From Microvirga calopogonii (GTDB lineage: Bacteria; Pseudomonadota; Alphaproteobacteria; Rhizobiales; Beijerinckiaceae), in the NCBI RefSeq assembly GCF_003347665.1, contig NZ_QDGA01000003.1, forward strand, positions 225,112-289,111: 64,000 nucleotides of DNA, in the 5' to 3' direction. Each line of letters starts with the position of its first letter. Position 1 is the first letter of the stretch. Below, one piece after another: positions 1 through 11,587 of the stretch. The notes below the pieces were generated by a model. The model was not told the origin of the DNA. It ran no database searches and saw only the letters and a program-made list of their open reading frames with translations. Both the position numbers and the translations under genes were made by a program.

Positions 1-87
1 CATCTCATCGAAGGATGGCGGAACCCCGGTTTCACGCAGCCGCTCATGAATGAAGCGGAGCAATTCGTGCTGTTTGCGCGTCAGCAT
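1..87 (-). CDS. lexA: LexA repressor, N-terminal 29 codons (partial)
   Basis: Reading the minus strand from the ATG at 87-85 gives [10 protein letters not shown], then a stretch containing [12 protein letters not shown], which is the conserved start of alphaproteobacterial LexA (the winged-helix DNA-binding domain). The gene runs off the left edge, so the S24 self-cleavage domain is not in the window. LexA represses SOS DNA-repair genes and is cleaved when RecA filaments form. It is the last gene of the moaC-moeA-lexA run, 114 bp downstream of moeA, and that gap holds its own SOS box. The identification rests on the 29 residues and on the context, both of which agree. Confidence 0.93.
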   Translation of the reverse strand, partial: MLTRKQHELLRFIHERLRETGVPPSFDEM

Positions 88-147
88 GGCTGGCCCTTAA
101 CTGCCCCTGTGGGAGCGATTCTGAAACAAATCGAGAACAAGGTAGCC

Positions 148-162
148 GTTCTTGCTGTGTTC
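148..162 (-). promoter_or_regulatory. SOS box (LexA operator) upstream of lexA
   Basis: The plus strand reads GTTC, seven bases, then GTTC (148-151 and 159-162). This is the direct-repeat SOS box known from alphaproteobacteria. It lies about 60 bp upstream of the lexA start codon, where an autoregulatory operator is expected. It implies that lexA has its own promoter in addition to any readthrough from moeA. Confidence 0.85.
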
Positions 163-201
163 CGCAAGCCTGAGTGTTTGCGACTTGAAACAAAAGATTT
201 C

Positions 202-1458
202 TCAGCAGAAGCCGCCAAGCCGAATGATGCGGCAAGGCTCGCCCGCTGCCGCCGGCGGTGCGTGAGGCGGACGCACCAGCAGGGCGTCGGAGCGCTCCAG
301 GATGCTCAGCATGGATGAATCCTGCAGCAGATGCGGTGTTGCGACGGGAAGCATCAGCCGCTCGGAGCCGTGAGCGAGGCTCAAGGGAACATCCTGGAGG
401 GTGAGAGCGGCGCGTAAGTAGTCCTGACGGTCTCTGTTGGCCGGCAGGTCGGCGCCCAGGATCGCATCTTCCGTCGGGTCCTCGGCGGCCTTCTGATCGC
501 CCAGGAGAGCGCGGATCGCCGGAATCAGAAACAGGACGGCGCAGACGAGGGAGGAGACCGGATTACCGGGCAGTCCCAGCAGAAGGGTCGATCCGAGACG
601 CCCGTGCATGAGCGGCTTCCCCGGCCGCAGGGCCACGCGCCAGAAGCCGAGATCCATGCCGTGGCGGCTCAAGGCCTTCTGCACGAGGTCGTGCTCGCCC
701 ACGGAAGCCCCGCCCAGGGTCACGAGGATGTCGGCGCCCGCATCCTTGGCTGCCTGGATGCGGTCATCAAGGGATTCGAGCGTGTCGCGGGCGATCCCGA
801 GATCGATGGCTTCGGCGCCGGCCTTCTCCACCATCAGGATCGTGGCCGGCAGGCTGGATGCGGTAATCTGGTCGGGGCCGACCGGTTCGCCCGCACGCAC
901 CAGTTCGTCGCCTGTGGCGAGAACCGCGACGCGCGGCTTGCGGTGAACGGACAGCGCTCCATGGCCCATGGCGGCCGCGAGCGCGATGTGCCGGGAATCG
1001 AGCCGCAACCCGGCCTGCAGCAGCACGTCGCCTGAGCGGAAATCGAGTCCCGCCGCGCGGATATGCCGGTTTGGACGGGCCGCTTCCTTTACCGTCACCT
1101 GGTCGCCCGAGCGCTCCGTGTCCTCCTGCAGCACCACCGCGTCCGCCCCTTCGGGAACGGGTGCGCCGGTGAAGATCCGCACGGCTTCCATCGCCCCGAC
1201 GGTGCCGGAGAAGCGGTTGCCTGCAGCGCTTGCGCCGATGACCCGAAGGGCGGCGGGAATGGTGGAACAATCGGCGCTCCGCACCGCGTAGCCGTCCATG
1301 GCCGATGCCGGGAACGGCGGCTGGTCGCGCAGCGCGCTGACGTCCTCGGCCAGGGTCCGGCCCGCACAGGCGGCGAGGGGGATGCGCTCGATTCCAACCG
1401 GCTTCTCGACGTTTGCCAGAACGCGGGAGAGAGCATCCTCGACCGAAATCAGGCTCAT
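202..1458 (-). CDS. moeA: Molybdopterin molybdenumtransferase MoeA
   Basis: This 418-residue protein has the normal MoeA length and layout. MoeA inserts molybdate into adenylylated molybdopterin in the last step of Mo-cofactor synthesis in the cytosol. Visible family marks are the N-terminal [13 protein letters not shown] segment (about residues 47-59), the central [13 protein letters not shown] molybdopterin-binding motif, and [10 protein letters not shown] and [11 protein letters not shown] in the catalytic domain. The start overlaps the moaC stop by 4 bp, so the two cofactor genes are translationally coupled. Downstream is lexA. Confidence 0.96.
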   Translation of the reverse strand: MSLISVEDALSRVLANVEKPVGIERIPLAACAGRTLAEDVSALRDQPPFPASAMDGYAVRSADCSTIPAALRVIGASAAGNRFSGTVGAMEAVRIFTGAPVPEGADAVVLQEDTERSGDQVTVKEAARPNRHIRAAGLDFRSGDVLLQAGLRLDSRHIALAAAMGHGALSVHRKPRVAVLATGDELVRAGEPVGPDQITASSLPATILMVEKAGAEAIDLGIARDTLESLDDRIQAAKDAGADILVTLGGASVGEHDLVQKALSRHGMDLGFWRVALRPGKPLMHGRLGSTLLLGLPGNPVSSLVCAVLFLIPAIRALLGDQKAAEDPTEDAILGADLPANRDRQDYLRAALTLQDVPLSLAHGSERLMLPVATPHLLQDSSMLSILERSDALLVRPPHAPPAAAGEPCRIIRLGGFC

Positions 1459-1931
1459 GGCGCTTCGAAATCTCCCGAGCGGCCGCCGCTCTTCCGCCGC
1501 AGGCGAATGTGCTCGATCCGCATGCCCTTATCGGCCGCCTTCACCATGTCGTAGATCGTCAGGCAGGCGACGGAAACGGCGGTGAGGGCTTCCATCTCCA
1601 CGCCGGTCTGGCCCGCAACCTTCACCTCGGCGCTCACGCGGATTCCGGGAAGGTTGTCGTCGAGGGTGCAATCCACCTTCACCTTGGAAATGAGAAGCGG
1701 ATGGCAAAGCGGAATGAGCTCGTGCGCGCGCTTGGAGGCCATGATCCCGGCGAGCCGCGCAGTGCCGAGAACGTCGCCCTTCTTGGCCTCGCCGTGGCGG
1801 ATCAGGTCGAGCGTTTCGGCCTGCATGACGACGCATCCCTCGGCTATCGCGGTGCGGCTGGTGATGGTCTTGTCGGAGACGTCCACCATGCTGGCCTGAC
1901 CGGATGAATCGAGATGCGTGAGTTTCGTCAT
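1455..1931 (-). CDS. moaC: Cyclic pyranopterin monophosphate synthase MoaC
   Basis: The product is 158 residues, the usual MoaC length. Together with MoaA it converts GTP to cyclic pyranopterin monophosphate, the first step of molybdenum cofactor synthesis. Conserved segments are the N-terminal [18 protein letters not shown], the LIPLCHPL active-site motif near residue 75, the [11 protein letters not shown] stretch, and the C-terminal IRLRRKSGG. The gene overlaps trpC upstream and moeA downstream by 4 bp each. It therefore belongs to one tightly packed transcript with the tryptophan genes. Confidence 0.97.
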   Translation of the reverse strand: MTKLTHLDSSGQASMVDVSDKTITSRTAIAEGCVVMQAETLDLIRHGEAKKGDVLGTARLAGIMASKRAHELIPLCHPLLISKVKVDCTLDDNLPGIRVSAEVKVAGQTGVEMEALTAVSVACLTIYDMVKAADKGMRIEHIRLRRKSGGRSGDFEAP

Positions 1932-2740
1932 GCTGCCTCGCCGAACAGAAGCCTCCGGGTCGCCGCCGCCACGTCCGCCTGCCGCATCAGGCTCTCGCCC
2001 ACGAGGAAGGTGCGGATACCGACCTTGGACAGGCGCTCGATGTCGGAGAGCGTGAAGATGCCGCTCTCGCCCACGACGATGCGGTCGGACGGGATCAGGG
2101 GAGCCAGTTCTTCGCTCACCCCGAGCGACACCTCGAAGGTCCGAAGGTTCCGGTTGTTGATGCCGACGAGCTTGGTGCCGAGCGGCAGGGCTCGTTCCAG
2201 CTCCGCGCGGTCGTGCACCTCGACCAGCACGTCCATACCCAGATCGTGTGCGGTCTCGATCAGCGCGCGGGCTTCATCGTCGGAAACGCTCGCCATGATG
2301 ACGAGGATGCAATCGGCCCCCCAGGCGCGTGCCTCGTAGACCTGATAGGGCTCGAACAGGAAGTCCTTGCGCAGGGCGGGCAGGCCGGAGGCTTCCCGGG
2401 CCTGATCCAGGTATTCGGGCCGGCCCTGGAAGGACGGCTCGTCGGTGAGCACCGAGAGGCAGGTGGCGCCGCCTTCGGCATAGGCCTTCGCCAGGCTCGG
2501 CGGGTCGAAATCCGGGCGGATCAGCCCTTTGGACGGGCTTGCCTTCTTCACCTCGGCGATGAGGGCAGGCCGCCCCCCGGCGAGATGGCGCTCGATGGCC
2601 CTTGCAAAGCCGCGAGGCGGGGAGGACGCACGGGCACGGCGCTCGATCTCGCTCGCCGGAACGGCCGCTTTCGCCGCCGCGATCTCCTGGCGCTTATAGG
2701 CTTCGATCTTGCTGAGAACGTCGGCCATGGGGGCGCTCAA
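1928..2740 (-). CDS. trpC: Indole-3-glycerol phosphate synthase
   Basis: TrpC (270 residues) closes the indole ring, converting CdRP to indole-3-glycerol phosphate in tryptophan synthesis. The (beta/alpha)8 barrel marks are visible: [13 protein letters not shown] (catalytic Lys), [59 protein letters not shown], and [15 protein letters not shown]. It is a stand-alone TrpC, not fused to TrpF. The start overlaps the trpD stop by 4 bp, and the end overlaps moaC by 4 bp. Confidence 0.97.
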   Translation of the reverse strand: MSAPMADVLSKIEAYKRQEIAAAKAAVPASEIERRARASSPPRGFARAIERHLAGGRPALIAEVKKASPSKGLIRPDFDPPSLAKAYAEGGATCLSVLTDEPSFQGRPEYLDQAREASGLPALRKDFLFEPYQVYEARAWGADCILVIMASVSDDEARALIETAHDLGMDVLVEVHDRAELERALPLGTKLVGINNRNLRTFEVSLGVSEELAPLIPSDRIVVGESGIFTLSDIERLSKVGIRTFLVGESLMRQADVAAATRRLLFGEAA

Positions 2741-3750
2741 GCGTTCGAGACTTTGACGAGGCGTTCCAGGGTCGCCTTGGAGGCGCCGCTGTCGAGCGCC
2801 CGTGCGGCACGGTCGAGACCGTCGCGCAGGTTCTCCGCCTCGTCGGCGATCACGAGGGCGGCCGCCGCGTTGAGCAGGGACACGTCGCGATAGGGCGTGC
2901 GGGCGCCATCCAGAACGGCGCGGAGTTGAGCCGCATTGTGCTCCGGATCACCGCCGCGCAACTCGTCGAGCGATACGGTCGGCAGGCCGACCTCCTCGGG
3001 GGTCACGGTGAAGCGGCGGATCGCGCCGTTCTCCAGCGCCGCCACGAAGGTCGGGCCTGTCGTCGTCATCTCGTCGAGCCCGTCGGAGCCATGCACGGTC
3101 CAGACCTTCTGGGACCCGAGCTCCTTCAGAACCTGCGTGAGCGGTTCGAGCCAAGCCTCTGAAAACACGCCGAGAAGCTGACGCTTGGCGCCGGCCGGAT
3201 TGGCCAGCGGCCCGAGCAGGTTGAAGATCGTGCGGGTTCCGAGCTCGACTCGGACCGGCGCCACGTGGCGCATGGCGGCGTGGTGGGTCTGCGCGAACAT
3301 GAAGCAGAGCTTCGTCTCGTCCAGGCACCGCTCGAGCTCCTCCGGCGCGAGGCCCAGCTTCAGGCCGAGGGCTGCCAGGACGTCGGCCGTACCGGACTTC
3401 GAGGAAGCCGCCCGGTTGCCGTGCTTGGCAACGGGAACACCGCAGGATGCCACGATGATCGAGGCGAGCGTCGAGATGTTGTAGCTGCCCTTGTGGTCGC
3501 CGCCGGTGCCGACGATGTCGATGGCCTTCTCGGGAGCGTTGACCCGCAGCATGCGGCCGCGCATGGCCGTCACGGCGCCGACGATCTCTTCGAGTGCCTC
3601 GCCGCGAACCCGCAGCGCCATCAGGAAGGCACCGCCCTGGGCGGGCGTCACTTCGCCGGACAGCAGGTCGTCGAAGGCATCCCGCGCCTCGTCGCGCGTG
3701 AGCGATGCGCCCGTGGCGACCTTGGCGAGGTAGGATTTGAACGATTCCAT
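2737..3750 (-). CDS. trpD: Anthranilate phosphoribosyltransferase
   Basis: TrpD (337 residues) transfers the phosphoribosyl group of PRPP to anthranilate. I set the start at the ATG at 3750 ([11 protein letters not shown]). The open frame extends much further upstream, but that extension is only antisense-frame sequence over trpG. Family motifs include [17 protein letters not shown] (PRPP binding), [21 protein letters not shown], and [20 protein letters not shown]. Five bases separate it from the trpG stop and it overlaps trpC by 4 bp, so the trp genes form one operon. Confidence 0.96.
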   Translation of the reverse strand: MESFKSYLAKVATGASLTRDEARDAFDDLLSGEVTPAQGGAFLMALRVRGEALEEIVGAVTAMRGRMLRVNAPEKAIDIVGTGGDHKGSYNISTLASIIVASCGVPVAKHGNRAASSKSGTADVLAALGLKLGLAPEELERCLDETKLCFMFAQTHHAAMRHVAPVRVELGTRTIFNLLGPLANPAGAKRQLLGVFSEAWLEPLTQVLKELGSQKVWTVHGSDGLDEMTTTGPTFVAALENGAIRRFTVTPEEVGLPTVSLDELRGGDPEHNAAQLRAVLDGARTPYRDVSLLNAAAALVIADEAENLRDGLDRAARALDSGASKATLERLVKVSNA

Positions 3751-3755
3751 CGGTT

Positions 3756-4385
3756 TCAATGTCCTGCTGGAGCGGCTGCGCCGCCGGCGGCGCGGTGCTT
3801 GGCGTTCCAATCCGCCGCGAGTTCGAAGAAGTTGCGCATGATCGTCACACCGTGCTCCGAAAGGATACTCTCGGGGTGGAACTGCACGCCGTGGATCGGG
3901 AGCGAGCGGTGCGACAGCCCCATGACCAAGCCGTCCGCTGTTTCCGCCGTCACCTGCAGGTCGACCGGGCAGGTCTCGCGGTCCACGATCAGCGAATGAT
4001 AGCGGGTCGCCTTGAAGGAGCCGTTGATGCCGCGGAACACCGCCTGGCCGCCGTGCTCCACCTCGGAGACCTTGCCGTGCATGGGCAGTGGGGCCCGCGA
4101 AACGGTGCCGCCGAAAACCTGCCCGATGGTCTGCAGACCGAGACACACGCCGAAGGTCGGGATTTCGGGAGAGGCGCGCTTCACCAGATCGAGACAGACG
4201 CCAGCTTCGTTCGGTGTGCAAGGGCCGGGGGACAGCACGATGGCATCCGGCTGGGAGGCCAGCACCTGGTCGGTGGTGATGGCGTCGTTGCGCACCACCT
4301 CGACGGAGGTCGCGAGCGGACCGAGCAGATGCACCAGATTCCAGGTGAAGCTGTCGTAATTGTCGATGACGAGAACGCGGGTCAT
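3756..4385 (-). CDS. trpG: Anthranilate synthase component II (glutamine amidotransferase)
   Basis: This 209-residue class I glutamine amidotransferase supplies ammonia to TrpE. The catalytic triad is visible: nucleophile Cys81 in FGVCLGLQ, and His and Glu in GVQFHPES. The oxyanion-loop motif [12 protein letters not shown] precedes it. It lies 58 bp downstream of trpE and just upstream of trpD. Unlike many rhizobia, where TrpE and TrpG are one fused chain, the two are separate genes here. A role shared with folate synthesis (PabA) is possible but cannot be judged from sequence. Confidence 0.96.
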   Translation of the reverse strand: MTRVLVIDNYDSFTWNLVHLLGPLATSVEVVRNDAITTDQVLASQPDAIVLSPGPCTPNEAGVCLDLVKRASPEIPTFGVCLGLQTIGQVFGGTVSRAPLPMHGKVSEVEHGGQAVFRGINGSFKATRYHSLIVDRETCPVDLQVTAETADGLVMGLSHRSLPIHGVQFHPESILSEHGVTIMRNFFELAADWNAKHRAAGGAAAPAGH

Positions 4386-4443
4386 AGCACGCCGACGTTC
4401 GCGTAAGCGAAGCTCCCGGTCAAGGGAAGCATCGTCGCCCGGG

Positions 4444-5964
4444 TCATTGTCCGATCCTCGCTTGGCTTGCGAAGCGCACGGCTTCCTCGGCGGCCCGGAA
4501 CAGGGCCTTCGACTTGTTGATGCATTCCTGCTGCTCGGAGGCAGGATCGGAATCGTAGACGATGCCGGCGCCGGCCTGAACGGCCATGCGCCCGTCCTTC
4601 ACCAGGGCGGTACGCAGCACGATGCAGGTATCCATCTCGCCATTGGCTCCGAAATACCCGATGCAGCCCGCATAAGGGCCGCGCTTGTGCTTCTCCAACT
4701 CGTCGATGATCTGCATGGCGCGCACCTTCGGGGCGCCGGAGACCGTGCCGGCCGGGAAGCCTGCCACGAGCGCGTCGAGAGCGTCGAAGGACGGGTCGAG
4801 CCTGCCTTCAACGTTCGAGACGATGTGCATCACCTGGCTGTAATATTCGAGGAAGAAGGAGTCCGTGACTTCCACGGAGCCCATCTCGGCCACGCGTCCC
4901 ACGTCGTTGCGGCCGAGATCGAGCAGCATCAGATGTTCGGCGCGCTCCTTCTGGTCCGCCAACAGGCTTTCCGCGTGGGCCCTGTCCTCGGCAGCTGTCG
5001 CACCGCGCGGCCGTGTCCCGGCGATGGGACGGATCGTGACCTTGCCCTCGCGCACCCGCACCAGGATCTCCGGCGAGGAGCAGACGATCTGGAAATCCTC
5101 GAAATCGAGATAACAGAGGAACGGAGCCGGGTTGACCCGTCGCAGGGAGCGGTAGAGCGCGAAGGCCGGCAGGGGAAAGGTCGACTCGAACCGCTGCGAT
5201 AGCACCACCTGGAAGATGTCGCCGGCGCGGATGTATTCCTTCGCCTTGGCGACCATCGTCTCGAATTCCTGCGGCGTCGTGTTCGAAACCGGCGGCTCGA
5301 AATGGATCTGCGTCGGGTCGCTGCGGTCGTCGATGGGAAGCGGGCGCTCGAGGGCGGCCGTGACGTTGTCCAGGCGCGCGAGCGCCGTCTCGTAGGCGGC
5401 CTTGGCCGAGGTTCCTGCCTGCGGGCGTACGGGTGTGATGAGCGAAATTTCGTCCTTCACCGCATCGAACACCACCATCACCGTCGGGCGGATGAGAATG
5501 GCGTCGGGGACCTTCAGCACGTCCGGATTGGGCTCCGGCAGGCGCTCCATGAGGCGCACCATGTCGTAGCCCAGATAGCCGAAGAGGCCCGCTGCCATGG
5601 GCGGCAGATCGTCCGAAAGGGGCAGGGCGCTTTCCTTGATCAGGGCGCGCAGGCTCTCAAGGGGCGGCAGCTCCTCCACGGTGAATTCCTGGAGGCGGCT
5701 CAGCGCGTGGCGGTCGATAGCCGCAACGCCGTTCTGACATCGCCAGACGAGGTCGGGATCGAGCCCGATCATCGAGAAGCGGCCGCGGGTCGCGCCGCCT
5801 TCGACGGACTCAAGCAGGAAGGCAGACCCTTTGCGGTCATGGCGCAGCTTCAGGAAGGCCGCCACGGGAGTGAGCAGGTCGCCCACGAGCGTGGCGCGCA
5901 GGACGCCGGCCTCCCCGGCCTCATAGGCCGCAGCGAACGTCTCGAAATCAGGCGTGATCGTCAT
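4444..5964 (-). CDS. trpE: Anthranilate synthase component I
   Basis: TrpE (506 residues) makes anthranilate from chorismate. The ATG at 5964 (MTITPDFETFAAAYE) is chosen; the open frame reaches further upstream only as a shadow over the chaperone gene. The chorismate-binding half is clear: SPEILVRVREGKVTIRPIAGTRPRG, LLDLGRNDVGRVAEMGSV, GTVSGAPKVRAMQIIDELE and the QAGAGIVYDSDPASEQQE motif. The N-terminal half carries the LLESVEGG segment of the tryptophan feedback site. It starts only 5 bp after the ppiD-like gene, so chaperone and trp genes are probably co-transcribed. Confidence 0.96.
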   Translation of the reverse strand: MTITPDFETFAAAYEAGEAGVLRATLVGDLLTPVAAFLKLRHDRKGSAFLLESVEGGATRGRFSMIGLDPDLVWRCQNGVAAIDRHALSRLQEFTVEELPPLESLRALIKESALPLSDDLPPMAAGLFGYLGYDMVRLMERLPEPNPDVLKVPDAILIRPTVMVVFDAVKDEISLITPVRPQAGTSAKAAYETALARLDNVTAALERPLPIDDRSDPTQIHFEPPVSNTTPQEFETMVAKAKEYIRAGDIFQVVLSQRFESTFPLPAFALYRSLRRVNPAPFLCYLDFEDFQIVCSSPEILVRVREGKVTIRPIAGTRPRGATAAEDRAHAESLLADQKERAEHLMLLDLGRNDVGRVAEMGSVEVTDSFFLEYYSQVMHIVSNVEGRLDPSFDALDALVAGFPAGTVSGAPKVRAMQIIDELEKHKRGPYAGCIGYFGANGEMDTCIVLRTALVKDGRMAVQAGAGIVYDSDPASEQQECINKSKALFRAAEEAVRFASQARIGQ

Positions 5965-5969
5965 GGGTT

Positions 5970-7865
5970 TTAAGATTCGCCGCCCGTCGCCCGACGCAGC
6001 GCCTGCTGGTTGATGGTGACGCCGAGGTCCTGGCGGACCTGGGCGATGTATTGGTTGAGCAGGTCGTCGCCGAAGCCGGTCCGGAGCTGGTTCTCGGTAT
6101 TCTGCGCCGCCTGCGTGGTGGTGACGAGGGGTGGGACCATGGCCGAGGTGACATGGAACACCACGCGGGCGTCCGTGCCGTTGGCGGCATGGCCCGTCTT
6201 GCCGACGGGAACGGCGAAGATGCGGTTCACCGCTTCGGCCGTGAGGGTGTCCTTCGCCGTGTTGCGGGCGAGGTCGGTGGCGTTCTGGATCGATGCACCG
6301 GCGGCCTGGGCGACGGCCTCGATGGTCTCGCCTTTGTCCAAGCGGCCGGTGAGTTCGTTCGCCTTTTCCGACAGGCGCTGCGCCACCTGATCCTCGCGCC
6401 ACTGGGTCGCGACCTGATCGCGGACCTCGTCGAGGTTCTTCTCACGGGAGGCTTCGATTCCGGTCACGTCGTACCAGACGTAGCCGGCGGCCATGCGCAG
6501 GGGCTCGTTGTCGACCCCGATGTCGGACGCGAAGGCTGCCTTCACCACGGCGTCCTTCTCAGGCAGGTTGACCGGGTTGCCGGCCTTGTCCCGGCCGTTG
6601 GTATCGACAGCTGGGACCTGAACGAGGGTCAGACCCTTTTCCTTGGCGATATCCGCCAGGGGCCTGGCGCCGGCGCGCAGGTCCTCGATCTCGTCGTGGA
6701 TCCGCTCGATCTGATCCTTGGCGCGATCCTGAGCTACCTGCTGGCGAATCTCGCCGGCCACTTCCTCGAAGGGGCGGACGGACTCGGGCTGAATCTGGGT
6801 CACCCGCACGAGCACCGGGCCGAAACGGCCGGTAATCGGCGCGCTGACGGCATTCTGTTCGAGGGCGAAGGCCGCATCCGCCACGGTCTGATCGAGCATC
6901 TCGGCCTTGGTGAAGGTGCCGAGCTCCAGATCCTGCGGAGAGACGTTGCGCTCTGCCGCGATGGCATCGAAGGTCGCGCCCTCCTTGATCTTGGCGGCGG
7001 CGGTCTCGGCCTCCGCCTGGGACGGGAAGGTGATCTGCTGGATCGTACGGCGCTCCGGAGTGCCGTATTTGGCCTTCTGCTGCTCGTAGGCCTGCCGGGC
7101 ATCGGCTTCCGATATGGAATCGGGTTTGGCGAGAGCGGCAGCATCGAGCGCGAGCACCGACACGGCCCGGTATTCGGGCGCGCGGAACGCGCTCCTGCGC
7201 TCGCTGAAGAACGCCTGGAGCTGTTCCGCCGTCGGAGCCGGAATGTCTCCCGCCATGGTCGGTGTCAGAAGCAGGTAGGAGGCTGCACGGCGCTCGGTCC
7301 CGTAGCGGTGGAAGGCCTCCTTGGCGGCCAGAGGCAAGTTGACGTCGCCGGCAATGGCTTCGGCCAAGTGGAGGCGAACCATGGCGGAGCGCTGCTCCTG
7401 CACGAAGCCCGCCTCGGAAAGGCCGACATTGCGCAGCGCCTGATCGAACTGGGCTCGATTGAACTGCCCGTCCGCTCCCTTGAAGGCCGGATTGTTCATG
7501 ATCGAGGCTGCAATGAGCTGGTCGGAGACCGATAGGCCCATCTTCTTGGCCTGCTCCGCCATGACGGCCTCGGTCACGAGGTTGGAGATCACCTGCTGGT
7601 CGATGCCGAAGGTCCGGGCCTGCTCGGGGCTGATGACGGTGCGGAACTGACGGCCGAGCCGCTGAAGCTCGTTGGTATAGGCGTTGCGGACCTGATCGAC
7701 CGTGATCTTGGTGCTGCCGACCTCGGCCACCGTGGAGGCAGGGGTCACGCGGAAGATGTCGCCGATGCCCCAGATGGCGAAGCTGACGATCAGGGCGCCG
7801 AAAAAGATGGTGGCGATGGCTTTGCCGACCACGGTCTGCCCAGCCTTGCGCATGTTCCGAAGCAT
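5970..7865 (-). CDS. PpiD-like peptidyl-prolyl cis-trans isomerase / periplasmic chaperone
   Basis: The product is 631 residues from MLRNMRKAG (ATG at 7865; an in-frame ATG six codons upstream is less likely). One N-terminal membrane segment (IATIFFGALIVSFAIWGIG) anchors a large periplasmic part. That part has a SurA/PpiD N-terminal chaperone region (about residues 35-170) and a parvulin-type domain near residues 240-360. PpiD helps newly secreted proteins fold at the Sec translocon exit. It is the first gene of the trp-moa-moe-lexA run and is divergent from tpiA across 135 bp, which must hold both promoters. Confidence 0.9.
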   Translation of the reverse strand: MLRNMRKAGQTVVGKAIATIFFGALIVSFAIWGIGDIFRVTPASTVAEVGSTKITVDQVRNAYTNELQRLGRQFRTVISPEQARTFGIDQQVISNLVTEAVMAEQAKKMGLSVSDQLIAASIMNNPAFKGADGQFNRAQFDQALRNVGLSEAGFVQEQRSAMVRLHLAEAIAGDVNLPLAAKEAFHRYGTERRAASYLLLTPTMAGDIPAPTAEQLQAFFSERRSAFRAPEYRAVSVLALDAAALAKPDSISEADARQAYEQQKAKYGTPERRTIQQITFPSQAEAETAAAKIKEGATFDAIAAERNVSPQDLELGTFTKAEMLDQTVADAAFALEQNAVSAPITGRFGPVLVRVTQIQPESVRPFEEVAGEIRQQVAQDRAKDQIERIHDEIEDLRAGARPLADIAKEKGLTLVQVPAVDTNGRDKAGNPVNLPEKDAVVKAAFASDIGVDNEPLRMAAGYVWYDVTGIEASREKNLDEVRDQVATQWREDQVAQRLSEKANELTGRLDKGETIEAVAQAAGASIQNATDLARNTAKDTLTAEAVNRIFAVPVGKTGHAANGTDARVVFHVTSAMVPPLVTTTQAAQNTENQLRTGFGDDLLNQYIAQVRQDLGVTINQQALRRATGGES

Positions 7866-8000
7866 CGTGAACCCGTTTTCCAAAAACTCGTTAAACCTGC
7901 CGATAACCGATCAGGGGCTCTACGAAAAGGGCAAGTCTGGTTGAAAGAGAGCTCAAGCCTCTGTACTGCCGGATGATCGAGCGTGACAGGAGTGCCGTGA

Positions 8001-8768
8001 ATGAGCGTCGATAGGCCGCGCCCGCTGGTGGCGGGAAACTGGAAAATGAATGGATTGAAGAGTTCGGCCAAGGTTTTGACCGAGATCCATGCCGGCTACA
8101 CGCCCGGCCTGATGGCCAAGGTCGAACTTGCCGTCTGCCCTCCGGCAACGCTGCTTTCTCTTTTCGCTTATGCTTCGGTCGGCTCCCGCGTCGCCATCGG
8201 CGGCCAGGATTGCCACGCCAAGGAATCGGGAGCCTTTACAGGTGATCTCTCGGCCGAGATGCTCGCCGATGCCGGCGCGACCTACGTGATCGTTGGTCAT
8301 TCCGAGCGCCGCCAGTACCACAAGGAAAAGGACCAGGATGTCTGCGCGAAGGCGGTGGCGGCCCACCGGGCCGGCCTGACGGCCATGGTCTGCGTGGGCG
8401 AGACCCGCGAGGAGCGCGAATCCGGCAAGACCCTTGCCGTTGTCCGCAAGCAGCTGCGCGGCTCGATCCCGGTCGATTCGAACAGTCTCAATCTCGTGGT
8501 CGCCTATGAGCCGGTCTGGGCCATCGGCACCGGATTGACGCCGACCGTTGCGGACGTGGCGGAAGTGCATTCCCTGATCCGGGACGAGCTGCGCCGCCTC
8601 GTCGGCAAGGCGGACGCGCCCAAGGTGCGGATCCTTTATGGTGGCTCCGTCAAACCTTCGAATGCGGCCGAGCTCATGGCGGTGGAGAACGTCAACGGCG
8701 CCCTGGTGGGTGGTGCCAGCCTCGTGGCGGCGGATTTCCTGGCCATCGCCGGGGCCTATCTCGGCTAA
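8001..8768 (+). CDS. tpiA: Triosephosphate isomerase
   Basis: TpiA (255 residues) interconverts dihydroxyacetone phosphate and glyceraldehyde 3-phosphate. All landmarks are present: VAGNWKMNG at the N-terminus (substrate Asn and Lys), IVGHSERRQ with the electrophilic His, [13 protein letters not shown] with the catalytic Glu and loop 6, and the phosphate-binding [15 protein letters not shown]-type bases lie just upstream of the ATG. It is divergent from the ppiD-like gene and is followed after 120 bp by secG, a pair common in this group of bacteria. Confidence 0.98.
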   Translation: MSVDRPRPLVAGNWKMNGLKSSAKVLTEIHAGYTPGLMAKVELAVCPPATLLSLFAYASVGSRVAIGGQDCHAKESGAFTGDLSAEMLADAGATYVIVGHSERRQYHKEKDQDVCAKAVAAHRAGLTAMVCVGETREERESGKTLAVVRKQLRGSIPVDSNSLNLVVAYEPVWAIGTGLTPTVADVAEVHSLIRDELRRLVGKADAPKVRILYGGSVKPSNAAELMAVENVNGALVGGASLVAADFLAIAGAYLG

Positions 8769-8888
8769 CTGAGAAAAGGCGGCTTGCGGGTCTTTGATCC
8801 TGCGCCCACCTATGCTACAGGCCGCCGCAACGAACGGATTGCGAGCGGCTGACGCCTTGTGCGCAGCCGCTTGAGGTTTTTGAAAACG

Positions 8889-9296
8889 ATGCAAACAGTT
8901 CTCATCATTATCCACCTGGTCATCGTGCTCGCCCTGATCGGCGTGGTTCTCCTGCAGCGCTCGGAAGGCGGCGGCATGGGGCTCGGCGGCGGAGGCGGGG
9001 GCGGCGTGTCCGGCTTCATGACCGGTCGCGGCCAGGCGAACGCACTCACCCGTGCGACGGCGATCCTGGCCGGCCTCTTCTTCGTGACCAGCATCGCGCT
9101 GACCGTCATGGCGACGTCGACCCGGGCTCCGCGCTCGATTCTCGATCGCGCCGCACCGGCCGCTCCCGCCCCGGGTCAGCAGGCTCCGGCGGCTCCGCAG
9201 GGTGGCAACGTGCTCGAGCAGCTGCAACGCCTCCAGGGCGACCAGCCGGCGGCTCCGGCCCCCGCGACGCCGGCGCCCACAGCGCCTCAGCAGTAA
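8889..9296 (+). CDS. secG: Preprotein translocase subunit SecG
   Basis: SecG (135 residues) is the small stimulatory subunit of the SecYEG channel. The start is taken at 8889 (MQTVLIIIHLVIVLALIG); a longer reading from 8859 adds ten residues without family support. Two transmembrane segments are visible, about residues 3-23 and 55-76, separated by the typical GGGMGLGGGGGGG loop. The C-terminus is a low-complexity Ala/Pro/Gln tail, as in other alphaproteobacterial SecG proteins. A strong terminator follows directly. Confidence 0.93.
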   Translation: MQTVLIIIHLVIVLALIGVVLLQRSEGGGMGLGGGGGGGVSGFMTGRGQANALTRATAILAGLFFVTSIALTVMATSTRAPRSILDRAAPAAPAPGQQAPAAPQGGNVLEQLQRLQGDQPAAPAPATPAPTAPQQ

Positions 9297-9305
9297 GTGA
9301 AAACC

Positions 9306-9333
9306 AGGGCCGGTCCTCCGGCCCTCTCTTTTT
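9306..9333 (+). terminator. Rho-independent terminator after secG
   Basis: A perfect 8-bp stem, AGGGCCGG (9306-9313) with CCGGCCCT (9318-9325), has a TCCT loop and is followed by CTCTTTTT. It begins ten bases after the secG stop and separates tpiA-secG from pyrG. Confidence 0.88.
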
Positions 9334-9395
9334 GTGGATGGGTTTCGGGGCACGCAGTTCGCGATTGCGAATCGGCGCCCGATCTTTATGGATAG

Positions 9396-11030
<1,635 letters not shown>

Positions 11031-11069
11031 ACGTCAGCTTATCATCGACACTTGAGAACTCACCGCCTC

Positions 11070-11408
11070 TTACTTGGAAGGGGCGGTGATAGCTTCTTCC
11101 ATGAATGCCGTTGCTTCGGCGATGTGTCGTGTCATCCGCTTCTTCAAAATGGGATACAGCACGATTGCGAGCGGAAAACAGATCAGTGCAAGCACGACAA
11201 GGCAGGCGTACCATGAGCTCTGATATGAAATGCGACCGGTTTTGCGATTGATTTTGACTTCGACGAAGTTGAAAGCGTTTCGGCTGATGCGAAATCGATC
11301 CTTGCCGCCTCCCCAGACCGTGCGCGTCTTATAGCCAGCAGGCATGACGGTCTTAAGATTGCTGAGGATGAGGTCAAGCTTGGGAAAATCGTGAGAAGTT
11401 TGAGACAT
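11070..11408 (-). CDS. Hypothetical protein with one membrane segment
   Basis: I do not recognise this 112-residue protein. The N-terminal 60 residues look soluble (RTVWGGGKDRFRISRNAFNF). One hydrophobic stretch near residues 68-90 (YACLVVLALICFPLAIVLY) is followed by a basic flank (KKRMTRH), which suggests a single or hairpin membrane anchor. It converges on pyrG with 39 bp between them; that stretch and the gene's end include the inverted pair CACCGCC/GGCGGTG (11061-11088). The upstream 11409-11587 region is AT-rich, as promoters here tend to be. Coding status is supported only by frame length and plausible composition. Confidence 0.55.
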   Translation of the reverse strand: MSQTSHDFPKLDLILSNLKTVMPAGYKTRTVWGGGKDRFRISRNAFNFVEVKINRKTGRISYQSSWYACLVVLALICFPLAIVLYPILKKRMTRHIAEATAFMEEAITAPSK

Positions 11409-11587
11409 CTTGAGTCCGGTAGAAGAAAGACGTGTGCCGAAGGGCTAATTTTTCCGGGTTTGAGCCGACTGTTATTGAGTTTGTTTATGATATAAAATAA
11501 CGATCTTCAAGCAGTTTAACGATCTTGTTGATGATGCGGTGTAAGATCAGGAGTATCGCTTGAGGAATACAGGCCGATACGAAACGC

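Noticed and set aside
3751..4221. N-terminal extension of trpD (494-codon frame) and, likewise, of trpE to 6402
   Set aside because: The extensions run over trpG and the ppiD-like gene in other frames and carry no family sequence; the internal ATG codons at 3750 and 5964 give normal-length proteins.
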